Shown here: positions 62,743-64,000 of the stretch, piece by piece
Layout of the letters: each line of letters starts with the position of its first letter
Position numbering within the stretch: position 1 is the stretch's first letter
DNA from: Borreliella bissettiae DN127
GTDB lineage: Bacteria; Spirochaetota; Spirochaetia; Borreliales; Borreliaceae
Assembly: GCF_000222305.1 (NCBI RefSeq)
Contig: NC_015921.1
Location: 310,001-374,000, forward strand
Direction: 5' to 3'
DNA: 64,000 nucleotides
Position numbers and translations under genes: made by a program
The notes under the pieces: generated by a model
What the model was told of the DNA's origin: nothing
The model's input: the letters and a program-made list of their open reading frames with translations, nothing else
Databases searched by the model: none

Positions 62743-64000
62743 ATGAAAAAACAAAATCCATGGATACTTTTAAATGAAGAAGAAAAAAATCAAATTTTCA
62801 ATTTTTCCGAAAGTTACAAAAAATTTATAAGTAAATTTAAAACAGAAAGAGAAGTTACAGCCTATGCCCTAGATAAAGCAAAAAAATTGGGGTTTGTAAA
62901 CGCTGAAGAGAAAAAAAATTTAATGCCAGGCGATAAAATTTTTTACACCTGTAGAGAAAAATCTGTTGCTTTTGCTATTATTGGCAAAAATCCTATTGAA
63001 AATGGAATGAATTTCATTGTTTCTCACACAGATTCACCAAGACTTGATGCAAAACCTTCACCAATATCTGAAGAAAACGAACTTACATTTCTTAAAACCA
63101 ACTATTATGGGGGAATAAAAAAATACCAATGGTTATCTACACCCCTTTCAATAAGAGGTGTGGTATTTTTAAAAAATGGAGAAAAGGTTGAAATCAATAT
63201 TGGAGACAGTGAAAACGATCCTGTCTTTATAATTCCCGACATTTTGCCTCATCTTGATAGAAAAATACAAAGAAATAAAAAATCAGATGAAATTGTTGAG
63301 GGTGAAAATCTAAAAATTTTAATTGGGAGCCTGCCAATCGAAACAAAAGAAAAAGATAAAGTCAAAATGGCAACTTTGCAACTAATAAAAGAAAAATACA
63401 AAATAGAAGAAGAAGATTTCGTATCATCAGAAATTGAAATAGTGCCTGCAGGAACAGCAAAAGACGTTGGATTTGACAAAGCTTTAATTGGCGCTTACGG
63501 ACAAGACGACAAAATATGTGTTTACACTTCGCTAGAATCCATATTTGATCTTGAAGAGACTCCAAACAAAACAGCCATTTGCTTTCTTGTAGATAAAGAA
63601 GAAATTGGTTCAACAGGTTCAACCGGACTAGACTCAAGATATCTTGAATATTTTGTTTCTGATATGATCTTTAAAATTAAAAAATCAGAATACAGCAATC
63701 TTCACGTACAAAAAGCTTTGTGGAATTCAAAAAGCATTTCTGCTGATGTTTGCGCAGCAATAAACCCACTATTCAGCTCGGTTCATGACGAACAAAATGC
63801 TCCCCAACTTGGCTATGGAATACCCATAATGAAATACACAGGACATGGTGGAAAAAGTATGGCCAGCGATGCTGATGCTGAACTTGTCTCTTATATTAGG
63901 CAATTATTAAATAAAAACAATATAGACTGGCAAGTAGCAACTCTTGGAAAAGTAGAAGAAGGCGGCGGTGGAACTGTTGCCAAGTTTTTAGCTAGCTATG
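62743..64000 (+). CDS. M18 family aspartyl/leucyl aminopeptidase (3' end missing)
   Basis: About 419 codons are in the window; the frame is still open at the last base, so the 3' end is cut off by the window. Motifs of M18 metalloaminopeptidases are all present: SHTDSPRLDAKP (about 94-105, first metal His), GAYGQDDKICVYTSLE, FLVDKEEIGSTGS (catalytic Glu), SSVHDEQNAP and KYTGHGGKSMASDADAELVSYIRQLL. Length to this point is close to the family's full size of about 430-460. It removes N-terminal residues from peptides, which fits an organism fed by OppA-borne peptides. Start ATG 62743 with AGGAGG upstream. Confidence 0.95.
   Translation, partial: MKKQNPWILLNEEEKNQIFNFSESYKKFISKFKTEREVTAYALDKAKKLGFVNAEEKKNLMPGDKIFYTCREKSVAFAIIGKNPIENGMNFIVSHTDSPRLDAKPSPISEENELTFLKTNYYGGIKKYQWLSTPLSIRGVVFLKNGEKVEINIGDSENDPVFIIPDILPHLDRKIQRNKKSDEIVEGENLKILIGSLPIETKEKDKVKMATLQLIKEKYKIEEEDFVSSEIEIVPAGTAKDVGFDKALIGAYGQDDKICVYTSLESIFDLEETPNKTAICFLVDKEEIGSTGSTGLDSRYLEYFVSDMIFKIKKSEYSNLHVQKALWNSKSISADVCAAINPLFSSVHDEQNAPQLGYGIPIMKYTGHGGKSMASDADAELVSYIRQLLNKNNIDWQVATLGKVEEGGGGTVAKFLASY

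Overview
The window is a chromosomal segment of a Lyme-disease-group spirochaete (Borrelia/Borreliella, B. burgdorferi sensu lato). The support is: very AT-rich DNA, genes packed tightly on both strands, spirochaete-type lipoprotein signals, and a gene order that, as I remember it, matches B. burgdorferi bb0302 to bb0366 throughout. Species cannot be decided by eye. I see no rRNA, tRNA, CRISPR array, insertion sequence or prophage. Almost everything is core chromosome, so the interest lies in degenerate enzymes, unusual starts and leader structures rather than in a transferred island.

Layout. 1-6555 (minus): start of the division/wall (dcw) cluster, read right to left: three unassigned envelope genes, rsmH, an ftsL-like gene, murF, mraY and the 5' end of ftsW. 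6865-8845 (minus): nadK, cheW, rlmE. 8896-10625 (plus): a polyprenyl/GGPP synthase and a TPR protein, expressed divergently from rlmE across 50 bp. 10627-14875 (minus): a complete nucleoside-type ABC importer (binding protein, fused double ATPase, two permeases). 15172-22998: an envelope/flagellar block with a FecR-like exported protein, a LysM lipoprotein (BB0323), a BamD-type lipoprotein, a VWA protein, the flagellar-collar TPR protein (FlcA type) and a PlsC-like acyltransferase. 23404-32632 (plus): three tandem oppA lipoproteins followed by one oppBCDF.

32653-43760: an exported protein with CBM48-like domains, eno, then on the minus strand rpsI/rplM, a relic aminotransferase, gatB/gatA/gatC, pcrA, a RodZ-like HTH-membrane protein and a LolA-like carrier. 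43956-49545: rqcH, pyk, a degenerate MEMO-family protein, rpmB and a large unassigned protein. 49664-56850: an orphan binding-protein-like lipoprotein facing two large membrane proteins, then carD, a degenerate WecG/TagA protein, rsmE and a C-terminal processing protease. 56915-64000: a small membrane protein, a MinD/FlhG-like ATPase, lgt, the EAL phosphodiesterase pdeA, mgsA, the lipoprotein LA7 gene and the 5' part of an M18 aminopeptidase that runs off the end.

How it fits together. Most genes serve envelope building (MurF, MraY, FtsW, Lgt, LolA-like, BamD-type, RodZ-like), import of peptides and nucleosides by an organism with few biosynthetic pathways, lower glycolysis (eno, pyk, mgsA), translation (GatCAB, L13, S9, L28, RlmE, RsmH, RsmE, RqcH) and motility/signalling (CheW, FlcA, PdeA). 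The items most worth a second look are: (i) two genes whose best-supported start codons are AUU and AUA; (ii) three proteins that look like pseudoenzymes of known families; (iii) an ABC ATPase that seems to keep a single composite ATP site; (iv) a class-III/eukaryote-like GGPP synthase; and (v) stem-loops in the leaders and gaps of bb0323 and the opp cluster.
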